A stretch of DNA of 64,000 nt from Bradyrhizobium sp. JYMT SZCCT0428 (GCF_018131075.1 NZ_JAFCLS010000013.1:124001-188000), one strand, 5' to 3'. Numbered from the stretch's first letter, positions 53,826 through 62,394 are shown. Translations and numbers: made by a program. Notes: generated by a model from the sequence alone, not told the origin.

Positions 53826-54278
53826 TCAGCGGCCAACTTCGCCAAGTTTGGTGGATGGCTCGTGCTGCGATTCCAGCCGGTTGCCATGGCGGTGAACGAG
53901 GCGCCATTCGCCGGCCTCGCGGCAAAAGATATGCGTAACCCGATTGGACCAGCCGGTGATGCCTTCGACGTCGGCGACGCGTTGGTTTTCGAAGGTCTCG
54001 ATATCGGTCACGTAAAACATCGCAGGGGTGACGACCTTGGAGATATTCTCGTGACGGACGGTTCCGCCCTTGAACCTCGCGCCGGCCCAGTCCCACCGCC
54101 GAGACACCGCTTCCCATCCCTTCTCGTAGCCGCCCCAGCCGTAGAAGCTGGTCGCTTCCGAGGTGTGCGAATAAAGCGCCTTGATCGCGGACACATCACC
54201 ATTGGCAACTCTGGCCATCGCCTGATGTAGCCGGGCGATGGCCACGCTTACCGAGGCATCGAGCTCCTCTTCAGTCAT
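53826..54278 (-). CDS. SnoaL-like/ketosteroid isomerase-fold (NTF2) protein
   Basis: A 150-residue cone-shaped NTF2-fold protein with IARLHQAMARVANGDVSAIKALYSHTSEATSFYGWGGYEKGWEAVSRRWDWAGARFKGG near the start and HIFCREAGEWRLVHRHGNRL at the end. The fold binds small molecules and often acts as isomerase, hydrolase or dehydratase; no catalytic set is clear here. The ATG at 54278 is preferred over an upstream GTG at 54290; AGGTGGG lies about eight bases ahead. It lies 12 bases after the CMD-family gene. Confidence 0.75.
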   Translation of the reverse strand: MTEEELDASVSVAIARLHQAMARVANGDVSAIKALYSHTSEATSFYGWGGYEKGWEAVSRRWDWAGARFKGGTVRHENISKVVTPAMFYVTDIETFENQRVADVEGITGWSNRVTHIFCREAGEWRLVHRHGNRLESQHEPSTKLGEVGR

Positions 54279-54290
54279 GCTCTCGCCCAC

Positions 54291-54818
54291 CTATGGAATC
54301 ACTTCGGCCGCCGGCTGCAGGTCGATGGCAAACGTTTCCAGAAACTTCGACGTCATGATGTAGAAGCCGACCGAAAGCTGCAGCTCGACCAGCGCGGCCG
54401 GCGTCAATTTCGAGGCAATGGCGTTGAAGGTCGCATCGGTCGGCTTGTGCAGCTTGACGATCTCGTCGGTGAAGGCGAGCGCGGCGCGCTGCACCTCGTT
54501 GAAGCATGTGGCCGACTGCCAGTTTTCCAACGCCTCGTTCTGCTCGTCGCTGACGCCGACGCTCTTGCCGATACGCTTGTGCGCGACGATCTCGTAAGGC
54601 GCCTCGCACAGAATGCCGGTGCGGGTGATGGCAAGTTCGCGCACGACCGGATCGAGCTCGCCCTTGTGCCTGATGGCGCCGCCCAGCCGGCAATATTGCT
54701 CGAAATAGCTCGGCGAATGCGCCATCATTCTGAAAATATTGGCATTGCGGTTCTTGCCGAGGATTTCGCGGGTACGATCGTTGTGCTTAGCGGGATCGCT
54801 GTATTCGATGCGGGCCAT
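54291..54818 (-). CDS. Carboxymuconolactone decarboxylase-family protein
   Basis: A 175-residue AhpD/CMD-fold protein. It has RDLAITRTG-type RELAITRTGILCEAPYEIVAHKRIGKSVGVSDEQNEAL and ALAFTDEIVKL; the usual peroxidase CXXC is absent, with a single Cys in GILCEAPYE. The family includes decarboxylases and alkylhydroperoxidase relatives; without CXXC a redox role is unlikely. It is the first gene of the small operon with the SnoaL-like and methyltransferase genes. Confidence 0.8.
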   Translation of the reverse strand: MARIEYSDPAKHNDRTREILGKNRNANIFRMMAHSPSYFEQYCRLGGAIRHKGELDPVVRELAITRTGILCEAPYEIVAHKRIGKSVGVSDEQNEALENWQSATCFNEVQRAALAFTDEIVKLHKPTDATFNAIASKLTPAALVELQLSVGFYIMTSKFLETFAIDLQPAAEVIP

Positions 54819-55101
54819 TTCTCACCTTGTTTTCTTTGATTTTGCAGGCGGATCATGCCTTGCGGCTCCCAGCGGATCAACCGGGCTATGCTCGGAAATC
54901 GCCACCACGCGCGCAAAATCCGGCTGCGCCTGAGCCAAAATGCCGCCGCATTGCTGTTCAAACTTGGCACGGTCGATATTCGCTGAGTGGGGACTCAATC
55001 GAAGCGAATAATCGTCGCGGGGTGTTCCGAGTAAAAAATAATAGACCGTCCAGCGTGCTTGTCACGCAGCGATGAGTTTTGCCCAAGTCTAGGGAGAAAG
55101 C

Positions 55102-55203
55102 ATGAAGGAAGCCACCAAGAGGGCGGCCTCGGAGGCGCTTGCGCAAATGCTGGCGGTGACGGCAATGCTCGTCATCGCCAGCGTCATCTTCTACGCGCGG
55201 TGA
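55102..55203 (+). CDS. 33-residue single-helix membrane peptide
   Basis: A short reading frame preceded by the ribosome site GGGAGA at the right distance. The peptide has a basic, Ala-rich start (MKEATKRAASEALAQML) and a hydrophobic helix (AVTAMLVIASVIFY) ending in Ala-Arg, fitting a single transmembrane segment. No homologue is recognised. It lies alone between the CMD operon and the thiolase cluster, in a stretch that otherwise shows no gene. An imperfect inverted repeat follows it. Confidence 0.5.
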   Translation: MKEATKRAASEALAQMLAVTAMLVIASVIFYAR

Positions 55204-55228
55204 CCGCGGCTTGCGAGTAAAGGCGTCA

Positions 55229-55276
55229 CGAAGCAATCCAGAAAACATCCGTTCCGCGTCACTCTGGATTGCTTCG
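55229..55276. repeat. Inverted repeat CGAAGCAATCCAGA
   Basis: CGAAGCAATCCAGA (55229-55242) and TCTGGATTGCTTCG (55263-55276) are exact inverted copies with a 20-base loop. No T-run, so probably a repeat element, possibly also a terminator for the small membrane peptide. The remainder up to 55319 holds no gene that I can see. Confidence 0.6.
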
Positions 55277-55319
55277 GAGCTTTGCATTTTGATTTGGCTT
55301 CGCTCGATAACGCGATGCG

Positions 55320-55670
55320 CTACTTCGCTTTTGCGAAATATGGAACCAGCCGCCCCGCAAATGGCTGATATGTCGCGCTGACCTTATCGCCGATGGCGAG
55401 ATCGTGGTCACCATGAGCCATCATGCGAAAACCTTCCGGCGTATCGACCAGCAGAATATTGTAGGGAACGTGCGCACGGGTCTCCGGCGTCGCGGCGCGG
55501 CATACCAGCGAGGTCGCGTAGACCGTCCCTGCTCCACTTGCGGATTTCTCCACCGGATCCGGCGCGCCACACGCCGCGCAAAAGCTGCGGCGGAAATATT
55601 GCACCTTCCCGCAAGCGCCGCAGGATTGATAGACGATGCCCTCGCCGCCCTTGGTCCAATCCGCGTTCAT
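55320..55670 (-). CDS. DUF35 (Zn-ribbon OB-fold) protein, thiolase/aldolase partner
   Basis: A 116-residue DUF35 protein with a zinc ribbon (CGACGKVQYFRRSFCAACG, two CXXC pairs, about residues 17-35) and an OB-fold C-terminus. DUF35 proteins partner thiolase-fold enzymes, for example ChsH2/Ltp2-type complexes. Its start overlaps the thiolase-like stop by four bases, so the two are translationally coupled and probably form one complex. Confidence 0.88.
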   Translation of the reverse strand: MNADWTKGGEGIVYQSCGACGKVQYFRRSFCAACGAPDPVEKSASGAGTVYATSLVCRAATPETRAHVPYNILLVDTPEGFRMMAHGDHDLAIGDKVSATYQPFAGRLVPYFAKAK

Positions 55671-56803
55671 CGCACCCGCTCCAGGAACATGCTGACATGG
55701 GACGACAGCACGCCGCCGTCGCCGTGCAGCAGCGCGATCGAGGCATCACGGACCTGACGGCTGCCGGCCCGATCCGTCATCTGCAGATGGGTTTCGACCA
55801 GATGCGCCATCGCGCCGCCGACGCCGCAATGACCGTAACTCAGCAGGCCGCCATGGGTGTTGAGCGGCATCTCACCGTCGCGGCTGAAGTACCCTGCCCG
55901 CACCTTTGCGGCCGCCTCGCCGCGTTTTGCGAGGCCGAGATCCTCCAGCAGCATCGCCAGCGTGATGGTGAAACTGTCGTAAACCGCGGCATAGCGCACG
56001 TCGGAAATCGCAAGGCCGGATGCGGCTTTGGCTTTCGCGATCGAAATCTCGGCGCCGAGCTCACTCAAGGCTGGTGCCGCCGTGACATGCTGATGGGTAT
56101 GCGCCTGTGCGGCGCCACGCACCTTAACGCCGGCTGAACCTGTGCGCTCGCGGCTGATCACAAACGCCGCGCCGCCATCGGACACCGGGCAGCAATCAAG
56201 CAGCTTAAGCGGCATTGCCACCGGCTTTGACGCCATCACGTCGGCGACCGTGATCGCCTCGTGGAACTGAGCGCCGGGATGGGTCAATGCATGGGCACGC
56301 ATCAGCACCGCAAATTCGGCGAGGTCTTCCTGGGTAACGCCGTATTCGTGCATGTAGCGCGACGCGACGAGGCCGTAATAGGCCGGGATCGTCGGCCCCA
56401 GCGTCACCTCATAGTCGGGGTGCCCGACCTGGGCCAGCGCCTGGATCGAGGCGTCACGGCTTTGCCCCGTCAGGCGGTTTTCGCCGCCGACCACCAGCAC
56501 ATGTTTTGCGATTCCCGCATCGACCAGGTGATGCGCCAGCATGGTCATCGCGAGCCCGGTGGCGCCGCCGACCTGTACGGCGTGGGCATAGGACGGCCGG
56601 ATGCCGAAATGCTCGGCGAACACGGTCGCCAGCATGATGTGCGGCGAAACCGTTGAGTAGCCGCAGAGGATGCCGTCGATTTCGGAGCGTTTCAGTCCGG
56701 CATCGGCAATCGCCATCTCGGCCGCCTTGCTCATGAGGTCGAGCGAGGAGGAGCCTTCGTGCTTGCCGTATGACGTCAGTCCGACACCGGTGATGAAGCT
56801 CAT
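55667..56803 (-). CDS. Thiolase-fold protein lacking the nucleophilic Cys (Ltp2-like)
   Basis: A 378-residue thiolase-superfamily protein. The usual Cys (as in ENACATG of the neighbouring thiolase) is replaced: the aligned segment reads VQVGGATGLAM, with Gly80 in the Cys place. The C-terminus has THGGLLSYGHCGVGGAMAHLVET, keeping the GH pair with an added Cys. Loss of the Cys plus a coupled DUF35 gene is the arrangement of Ltp2-type retro-aldolases of steroid side chains; this is inference. Start 56803 (MSFITGV) follows GGGAG. Confidence 0.85.
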   Translation of the reverse strand: MSFITGVGLTSYGKHEGSSSLDLMSKAAEMAIADAGLKRSEIDGILCGYSTVSPHIMLATVFAEHFGIRPSYAHAVQVGGATGLAMTMLAHHLVDAGIAKHVLVVGGENRLTGQSRDASIQALAQVGHPDYEVTLGPTIPAYYGLVASRYMHEYGVTQEDLAEFAVLMRAHALTHPGAQFHEAITVADVMASKPVAMPLKLLDCCPVSDGGAAFVISRERTGSAGVKVRGAAQAHTHQHVTAAPALSELGAEISIAKAKAASGLAISDVRYAAVYDSFTITLAMLLEDLGLAKRGEAAAKVRAGYFSRDGEMPLNTHGGLLSYGHCGVGGAMAHLVETHLQMTDRAGSRQVRDASIALLHGDGGVLSSHVSMFLERVR

Positions 56804-56823
56804 GGTGCGGCTCTCCCACTCCT

Positions 56824-56930
56824 TGTCATTCCGGGGCACGCGAAGCGCGAGCCCTGAATCCATTTCGCCGCCATCGCATGTGGATCAATGGATTCCGGGC
56901 CTGCGCCAAGTGGCGCGTCCCGGAATGACA
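56824..56930. repeat. Intergenic palindromic repeat, GTCATTCCGGG type, copy 2
   Basis: Ends TGTCATTCCGGGG and CCCGGAATGACA with an inner pair TGAATCCAT / ATGGATTC. It separates the Cys-less thiolase from the acyl-CoA dehydrogenase gene; related to 6138-6217. Confidence 0.8.
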
Positions 56931-56954
56931 AATTGAGAAATCCGGCACTCATTC

Positions 56955-58121
56955 TCAATACGACTTCGGCAGGCCCAGCACCTTCTCGGCAATAAAGCTG
57001 AGAATGAGCTGCGGGCTGATCGGGGCGATGCGCGGGATCAGGGATTCCCGCAAATAACGCTCGACGTGATATTCCTTGGCGTAACCGAAACCGCCATGGG
57101 TCATGACGGCTTGCTCGCAGGCATGAAACCCCGCTTCGGCCGCGAGATATTTCGCGGCATTGGCCGCCGGGCCGCACGGCATGCCCTGGTCGTATTGCCA
57201 GCCGGCGGAAAGCACCATCAGCCATGCGGCTTCCAGTTCCATCCAATTTTTCGCGAGCGGATGCTGGATGCCCTGGTTCATGCCGATCGGGCGATTGAAC
57301 ACGATGCGGTTCTTGGCATAGGCCGACGCGCGCGACAGCGCGACCTGGCCGAGCCCGACGGCTTCGGCTGCGATCAGGATGCGCTCGGGATTCATGCCGT
57401 GCAGGATATATTCGAAGCCGCGGCCTTCCTCGCCGAGGCGATCCTCGACCGGAATTTCAAAGTTCTCGAAGAACAATTCGTTGGAATCGACCGGCTTGCG
57501 GCCCATCTTCTCGATCTCGTGCACGGCGACGCGCTGCTTGTCGAAATCCGTATAGAACAGGCTCAGGCCCTGCGTCGGCGTCTTCACCTCTTCCAGCGGC
57601 GTGGTGCGCGCCAGCAGCAATATCTTGTTGGCGACCTGGGCTGTCGAGATCCAGACCTTCTGGCCGTTGACGATATATTTGTCGCCCTTGCGCACGGCGC
57701 GGGTTTTGAGCTGCGTGGTATTGAGCCCGGTATTGGGTTCGGTCACCGCAAAGCAGGATTTGTCGCGGCCGTCGATGATCGGCGGCAGCATGCGCGTGCA
57801 TTGCTCCTTGGTGCCGAACACGACCACGGGATTGAGCCCGAACACGTTCATGTGCACCGCCGAAGCGCCCGACATGCCGGCGCCCGACTCCGAGATCGTC
57901 CGCATCATGATCGCCGCATCGGTGATGCCGAGCCCTGAGCCGCCATACTCCTCTGGAATGCAGATGCCGAGCCAGCCGGCATCGGCCAGCGCGCGGTGGA
58001 AATCGGCGGGATAGCCGCCTTCCTTGTCCTTCTTCAGCCAATAGGCGTCGTCAAAGCGAGAACAGATTTTCCCGATCGCGTCGCGGATCGATTCCTGGTT
58101 GGCCGACAGCGCGAAATCCAT
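56955..58121 (-). CDS. Acyl-CoA dehydrogenase with an atypical C-terminus
   Basis: A 388-residue FAD enzyme of the acyl-CoA dehydrogenase family: FALSANQESIRDAIGKIC, FAVTEPNTGLNTTQLKTRAV, WISTAQVANKILLLARTT and MTHGGFGYAKEYHVERYLRESLIPRIAPISPQ. The canonical YEGT motif that supplies the catalytic Glu in most family members is replaced by RIAPIS, so the base must lie elsewhere or the reaction differs. It lies between the CoA-transferase gene and the thiolase-like gene in one leftward cluster. Confidence 0.85.
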   Translation of the reverse strand: MDFALSANQESIRDAIGKICSRFDDAYWLKKDKEGGYPADFHRALADAGWLGICIPEEYGGSGLGITDAAIMMRTISESGAGMSGASAVHMNVFGLNPVVVFGTKEQCTRMLPPIIDGRDKSCFAVTEPNTGLNTTQLKTRAVRKGDKYIVNGQKVWISTAQVANKILLLARTTPLEEVKTPTQGLSLFYTDFDKQRVAVHEIEKMGRKPVDSNELFFENFEIPVEDRLGEEGRGFEYILHGMNPERILIAAEAVGLGQVALSRASAYAKNRIVFNRPIGMNQGIQHPLAKNWMELEAAWLMVLSAGWQYDQGMPCGPAANAAKYLAAEAGFHACEQAVMTHGGFGYAKEYHVERYLRESLIPRIAPISPQLILSFIAEKVLGLPKSY

Positions 58122-58132
58122 GGTCTAGGTCC

Positions 58133-59335
58133 TTAGCTGTTTGATACGACCTTGGTGACGCCGTCGCTAACCAGGGCGGCAATCTCGTCGGCCGAAAAAC
58201 CTGCTTCCTGCAAAATCTCGGCGCTGTGCTCGCTGAGGCGCGGCGCCAGCCGCGTCATCTCCACCGGCGTCTCCGACCACCGCGCTGACGACCGCATGTT
58301 GCGGATCCGTCCCTCGGTCGGATGATCGATCACGGGAGCGAAATCGGTCGCTGTTATGTGCGGGTCCTGCAGCAGGCTTTCGAGATCATGCATCGGCATG
58401 ACAGGCACGTCGGCCTTCTCCAGAATGGCGGTCCATTCGGCCGTGCTCTTGGTCTCAAGGATACGCGCCAGTTCGGCATAGACGGTGTCGATGTTGCTGG
58501 CGCGGCCGGCAAAGGTCGCGAATTTCGGATTGGTGCGCAGATCGTCGCGGCCGGTGGCGGCGAAGAAATTCGTCCACTGCTTGTCGTTGTAGACGATCAC
58601 GCAGATGTAGCCGTCGGAGGTCTTGTAGGGCCGCCGGTCCGGCGACAGATGCCGGGCGTAGCCGCCCTTGTCGAGCGGCGGATCATAGGTGAGCCCGCCC
58701 ATGTGGTCGCCCATCACAAAACTCGCCATGGTCTCGAACATGGGGATGTCGACGCGCTGGCCGCGCCCGGTGCGGTCGCGGTCGACCAGGCTGGCGCAGA
58801 TCGCGCCGACCGCGGTGAGACCGACGATGCGGTCGACCAAAGCATTGGGAACATAACGCGGCACGCCATCGCCGGTCTGCGCCATCAGCGCCGGCAGCGC
58901 GGTGGCGCCCTGGATCAGATCGTCATAAGCGGGTTTGGCGGCATAAGGCCCATCCTGGCCGAAACCGAACACGCCGGCATAGATCAAACGCGGGTTGACC
59001 TTCGAGACCACGTCGTAGCCGAGCTGCAGCCGCGCCATCGCCTGCGGGCGCACATTGTAGACCAGCACGTCGGCCTTCGCGATCAGCCGCAGCACGGCGT
59101 CGCGGCCGGCCGGCTTCTTCAGGTCGAGGCAGATGCTGCGCTTGTTGCGGTTGGTGTTAAGGAACACCGGCCCCATGCCGGGATGCCGCGTCGGCCCGAT
59201 CTGCCGCGTGACGTCGCCATCATGCGATTCCACCTTGATGATGTCGGCGCCGTAATCGCCGAGCGTCTGGGTGGCAAAGGGCCCCATCAGCACGGACGTC
59301 ATGTCGACGACCTTGATGCCTTTTAGCGGTCCCAT
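58133..59335 (-). CDS. CaiB/BaiF-type CoA-transferase
   Basis: A 400-residue class III CoA-transferase, moving CoA between acids. It starts GPLKGIKVVDMTSVLMGPFATQTLGDYGADIIKVE, has NTNRNKRSICLDLKKPAGR, and Asp168 in YVPNALVDRIVGLTA, the catalytic Asp of the family. The ATG at 59335 is chosen over an upstream TTG because GGGAG lies about 9 bases away. Probably activates the substrate degraded by the neighbouring acyl-CoA dehydrogenase and thiolase. Confidence 0.9.
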   Translation of the reverse strand: MGPLKGIKVVDMTSVLMGPFATQTLGDYGADIIKVESHDGDVTRQIGPTRHPGMGPVFLNTNRNKRSICLDLKKPAGRDAVLRLIAKADVLVYNVRPQAMARLQLGYDVVSKVNPRLIYAGVFGFGQDGPYAAKPAYDDLIQGATALPALMAQTGDGVPRYVPNALVDRIVGLTAVGAICASLVDRDRTGRGQRVDIPMFETMASFVMGDHMGGLTYDPPLDKGGYARHLSPDRRPYKTSDGYICVIVYNDKQWTNFFAATGRDDLRTNPKFATFAGRASNIDTVYAELARILETKSTAEWTAILEKADVPVMPMHDLESLLQDPHITATDFAPVIDHPTEGRIRNMRSSARWSETPVEMTRLAPRLSEHSAEILQEAGFSADEIAALVSDGVTKVVSNS

Positions 59336-59438
59336 GCCCAATTCGCTCCCGGATGTCGTTTATTCCCCATCTAGTAACGGCAGGGTGAAACGAAGAGCAA
59401 GGGCGTCCGGCGTATGGACGTATGCGCGGCGGGATTTC

Positions 59439-59531
59439 GTAGGGTGGGCAAAGGCGCGACAGCGCCGTGCCCACCATCTATCGACAGCGACATCTTGAAT
59501 GGTGGGCACGCTCCGCTTTGCCCACCCTACG
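59439..59531. repeat. Intergenic palindromic repeat, GTAGGGTGGGCAAAG type
   Basis: Ends CGTAGGGTGGGCAAAGGCG and CGCTTTGCCCACCCTACG with inner GTGCCCACCAT / ATGGTGGGCAC. It lies between the thiolase and CoA-transferase genes, another family from the GTAGGATGGGTAGAG type. Confidence 0.85.
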
Positions 59532-59543
59532 TTTGTCCGCGCC

Positions 59544-60713
59544 TTACTTCCCCGGCTCCAGCACCGAGACGTAGTTCGCCACCGCGGCGCCACCCATGTT
59601 GAAGATGCCGGCGAGTTTTGGATTCTTCAGCTGCATCCCCTCGGGTGCCTGGCCGACCAGCTGCATGGCGCTCATCACATGCATGGAGACGCCGGTGGCG
59701 CCGATCGGGTGGCCCTTGGCTTTGAGGCCGCCGGACGGATTGACCGGCAGCTTGCCGTCCTTCTGTGTCCAGCCTTCCTTGATGGCGCGGGCGCCCTGCC
59801 CGCGCGGCGTCAGGCCCATCGCTTCATATTCGATCAGCTCGGCGACGGTGAAGCAGTCATGGGTTTCGACGAACGACAGATCGGAAAGGCTGACGCCGGC
59901 CTGCTGCAGCGCGCGCTGCCATGCGACCGTGCAGCCTTCGAACTGCAGGATGTCGCGCTTGGACATCGGCAGGAAATCCTGCGCATGCGCGGTGGCGCGG
60001 AAATTCACCGCCTTGCCCATGGTCTTGGCGGTCTCCGAATCCGTCAGCACCAGCGCTGCTGCGCCATCCGACACAAGCGAGCAATCGGTGCGCTTCAGGG
60101 GACCGGCGACGAACGGGTTCTTCTCGCTCTCGGCACGGCAGAACTCATAGCCAAAGTCCTTGCGCATCTGCGCATAGGGATTGGCGACGCCGTTCTTGTG
60201 GTTCTTCGCCGCGATCATCGCCAGCGCATCGGACTGGTCGCCATACTTCTGGAAATAGCTCTGCGCGATCTTGCCGAACACCCCGGCGAAACCGCCGACC
60301 GTGTCGCCGTCCTCGGGCAGATAGGACGCCTTGAGCAGGTACTTGCCGATCTCCGGACCCGGCGTGCGCGTCATCTGCTCGACGCCGACCACCAGCACGA
60401 TCTTGGCCGCACCCGCGGCAATCGCGCGGATGCCCTGATGCACCGCGGCCGAGCCGGTGGCGCAGGCATTCTCGACCCGCGTGGTCGGCTTGAAGCGCAG
60501 CTTTGGGTCGGCCTGCAGCACCAGTGAGGCGGTAAAATCCTGCGGCGAGAAGCCGGCGTTGAAATGGCCGAGCACGATTTCATCGACGTCCTCAGCGGAA
60601 ATGCCGGCATCGGCCATTGCGTCGGTCGCTACCTTCACCACCAGGCTTTCAACGGTTTCCGCGTCGAATTTGCCGAATGGCGTATGCGCCCATCCCACGA
60701 TGCTGGCTGTCAT
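59544..60713 (-). CDS. Thiolase/SCP2-type acetyl-CoA acetyltransferase with intact Cys
   Basis: A 389-residue thiolase. Cys84 lies in VENACATGSAA, ETHDCFTVAELIEYE and the C-terminal NPSGGLKAKGHPIGATGVSMHV carry the remaining His and loop residues. The family has the SCP2/lipid-transfer look rather than FadA. It is the first gene of the leftward cluster and complements the Cys-less paralogue four genes on. Likely cleaves 3-ketoacyl-CoA. Confidence 0.9.
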   Translation of the reverse strand: MTASIVGWAHTPFGKFDAETVESLVVKVATDAMADAGISAEDVDEIVLGHFNAGFSPQDFTASLVLQADPKLRFKPTTRVENACATGSAAVHQGIRAIAAGAAKIVLVVGVEQMTRTPGPEIGKYLLKASYLPEDGDTVGGFAGVFGKIAQSYFQKYGDQSDALAMIAAKNHKNGVANPYAQMRKDFGYEFCRAESEKNPFVAGPLKRTDCSLVSDGAAALVLTDSETAKTMGKAVNFRATAHAQDFLPMSKRDILQFEGCTVAWQRALQQAGVSLSDLSFVETHDCFTVAELIEYEAMGLTPRGQGARAIKEGWTQKDGKLPVNPSGGLKAKGHPIGATGVSMHVMSAMQLVGQAPEGMQLKNPKLAGIFNMGGAAVANYVSVLEPGK

Positions 60714-60768
60714 GTTCGTTCTCCCTGTTCCGGTTCGGCCGGTTTTGTACCCTATCGGAAAAAATACT

Positions 60769-61419
60769 TCACGCCGGTTTCAGCGTTTTCATCGCCCGCG
60801 CGCACATGGCTGAAATGCCGGCCCAGTTGCCGGACCTTATATCCGCCGCCGGGCAGAGCCAGGAACCGCCGACGGCCAGCACATTCGGCTCAGCCAGCCA
60901 GGACGCCGCATTGGCCTCGCCAATGCCGCCGGTCGGGCAAACCCTGATGTTCGGGAACGGACCCGCGAGCGCACGCAGTGCCTTGATACCGCCGGACTGT
61001 TCCGCCGGGAAGAATTTGACGAGGTCAAACCCGTGCGCCAGCGCCTGCATCAGTTCGGACGCGGTCGCGATCCCCGGCGCGAACGGCAGGTCGCTGGCGG
61101 CCGCAGCCTTCAGCAACTCGGGCGTCGCTCCGGGGCTAATGCCGAACTTGGCGCCGAGCGCCTCAGCCCGCTTGAGATCATCGGGATTCAGGATGGTGCC
61201 GATCCCGACGATGGCGTCCGGCACGTCCGCAATCATGGCCTTGGCGGCCTCGATCGCCACCGGCGTACGCAGCGTCACTTCCAGCACGCGCACGCCGCCG
61301 GCAACCAGCGCCCTGGCCAGCGGCACCGCGTCTTCCAGCCGCTCGATGGTCAGCACCGGTATGACGGTGGCGGACTTCACCAAAGCCGCGAGCTTTTCCT
61401 GCCTTGCTGTCACGTTCAT
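60769..61419 (-). CDS. eda: KDPG/KHG aldolase
   Basis: Cleaves 2-keto-3-deoxy-6-phosphogluconate to pyruvate and glyceraldehyde 3-phosphate (Entner-Doudoroff). The 216-residue protein has VRVLEVTLRTP with Glu47, GIGTILNP, and the Schiff-base Lys135 in GFDLVKFFPAE, followed by FPNIRVCPTGGIGEANAASWLAEPNVLAVGGSWLC. It is followed upstream on the same strand by a sugar kinase, with 39 bases between, forming a KDG-to-KDPG route. Confidence 0.94.
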   Translation of the reverse strand: MNVTARQEKLAALVKSATVIPVLTIERLEDAVPLARALVAGGVRVLEVTLRTPVAIEAAKAMIADVPDAIVGIGTILNPDDLKRAEALGAKFGISPGATPELLKAAAASDLPFAPGIATASELMQALAHGFDLVKFFPAEQSGGIKALRALAGPFPNIRVCPTGGIGEANAASWLAEPNVLAVGGSWLCPAADIRSGNWAGISAMCARAMKTLKPA

Positions 61420-61458
61420 AGGGTCGCCTTGCCTGAGTTTGTCGGTCCGCCCACGATA

Positions 61459-62373
61459 TCAGGCCGGCATCGCCGTGCGCGGGATAATCGCACCGGGGTG
61501 ACATACCACAACTCCGGCAAGACGGTGCCCGGCCCGCGCGGCCTCAACCGGCTCCGCACCCGCAAGCCGTGCGGCGATGTAGGCGGCTGCAAAACTGTCA
61601 CCCGCCGCAGTGGTATCGACGACGGGTTTCGTCAGCGGCTCGGCCTGGGTCCGATGCAAGACGCCGTCGAGACGAAGGATGCTCGCGGGTTCGGAAAGTT
61701 TTAGCACGACCTCCCCGCCCGGAATACGCGCCAGTAAGCCATCGTGGCTTTCACCGGGATAGAGCGGCAGCAAATCCTCGGTCGAGGCCAACACGATATC
61801 GGCGAGATCGAATGCATCCTGATAGACGGCGCGGGCCACATTCAGGTCGGGCCAGCCGCGGGCACGAAAATTGGTATCGAAGGCAAACCGTGCCCCGGCT
61901 TCGCGGGCGCGCTTGATCCCCGAGAACAACCGCGCCCGGCCAACGTCATTGTAAAGCGACAGCGTGATCGCCGAGAGATAAACGATGCCGTAACTCGCCA
62001 GTGAATTCAGGATATCCGCCGTCTCCGGCAGATCCATCAGGCTGCGTGCGGCGGCGCTCTCGCGCCAGTGAAAGAAACGACGCTCACCTTTGTCGTCGGT
62101 CTGGATCATGTAGAGGCCGGGCAATTTGCCTGGCAATCGGGACACCCGTGCCGTGCCAACGCCTTCCGCCGCCCAGCCCGCGATCATCTCATCGCTCAGC
62201 GTATCGTCGCCGAGTGCGGTGATGTAATCGGTGCCGGCGCCAAGCCGGGCCAGATAGACGGCGGTATTGAGCGTGTCGCCGCCATAGCCGCGCGAAAACA
62301 GGCCGTGCTCGGCCTGCTTCAGCTCGATCATGCATTCGCCGATGCAGGCTACCCTGGTCATGACCGCGTCCAT
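61459..62373 (-). CDS. kdgK: PfkB-family sugar kinase, probably 2-keto-3-deoxygluconate kinase
   Basis: A 304-residue ribokinase-like enzyme. It begins VACIGECMIELKQ and has GYGGDTLNTAVYLARLGAGTDYITALGDDTLSDEMI, and the catalytic/ATP motif VVDTTAAGDSFAAAYIAARLAGAEP. Next to eda, phosphorylation of 2-keto-3-deoxygluconate to KDPG is the best reading. The start is taken at 62373; an internal ATG at 62361 is possible, as neither has a strong ribosome site. Confidence 0.88.
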   Translation of the reverse strand: MDAVMTRVACIGECMIELKQAEHGLFSRGYGGDTLNTAVYLARLGAGTDYITALGDDTLSDEMIAGWAAEGVGTARVSRLPGKLPGLYMIQTDDKGERRFFHWRESAAARSLMDLPETADILNSLASYGIVYLSAITLSLYNDVGRARLFSGIKRAREAGARFAFDTNFRARGWPDLNVARAVYQDAFDLADIVLASTEDLLPLYPGESHDGLLARIPGGEVVLKLSEPASILRLDGVLHRTQAEPLTKPVVDTTAAGDSFAAAYIAARLAGAEPVEAARAGHRLAGVVVCHPGAIIPRTAMPA

Positions 62374-62394
62374 GCGGCAACGCGTGTCGACACG

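Noticed and set aside
54725..54970. An 81-codon minus-strand frame overlapping the CMD-family start
   Set aside because: It overlaps the real gene in another frame and has no ribosome site or family similarity.
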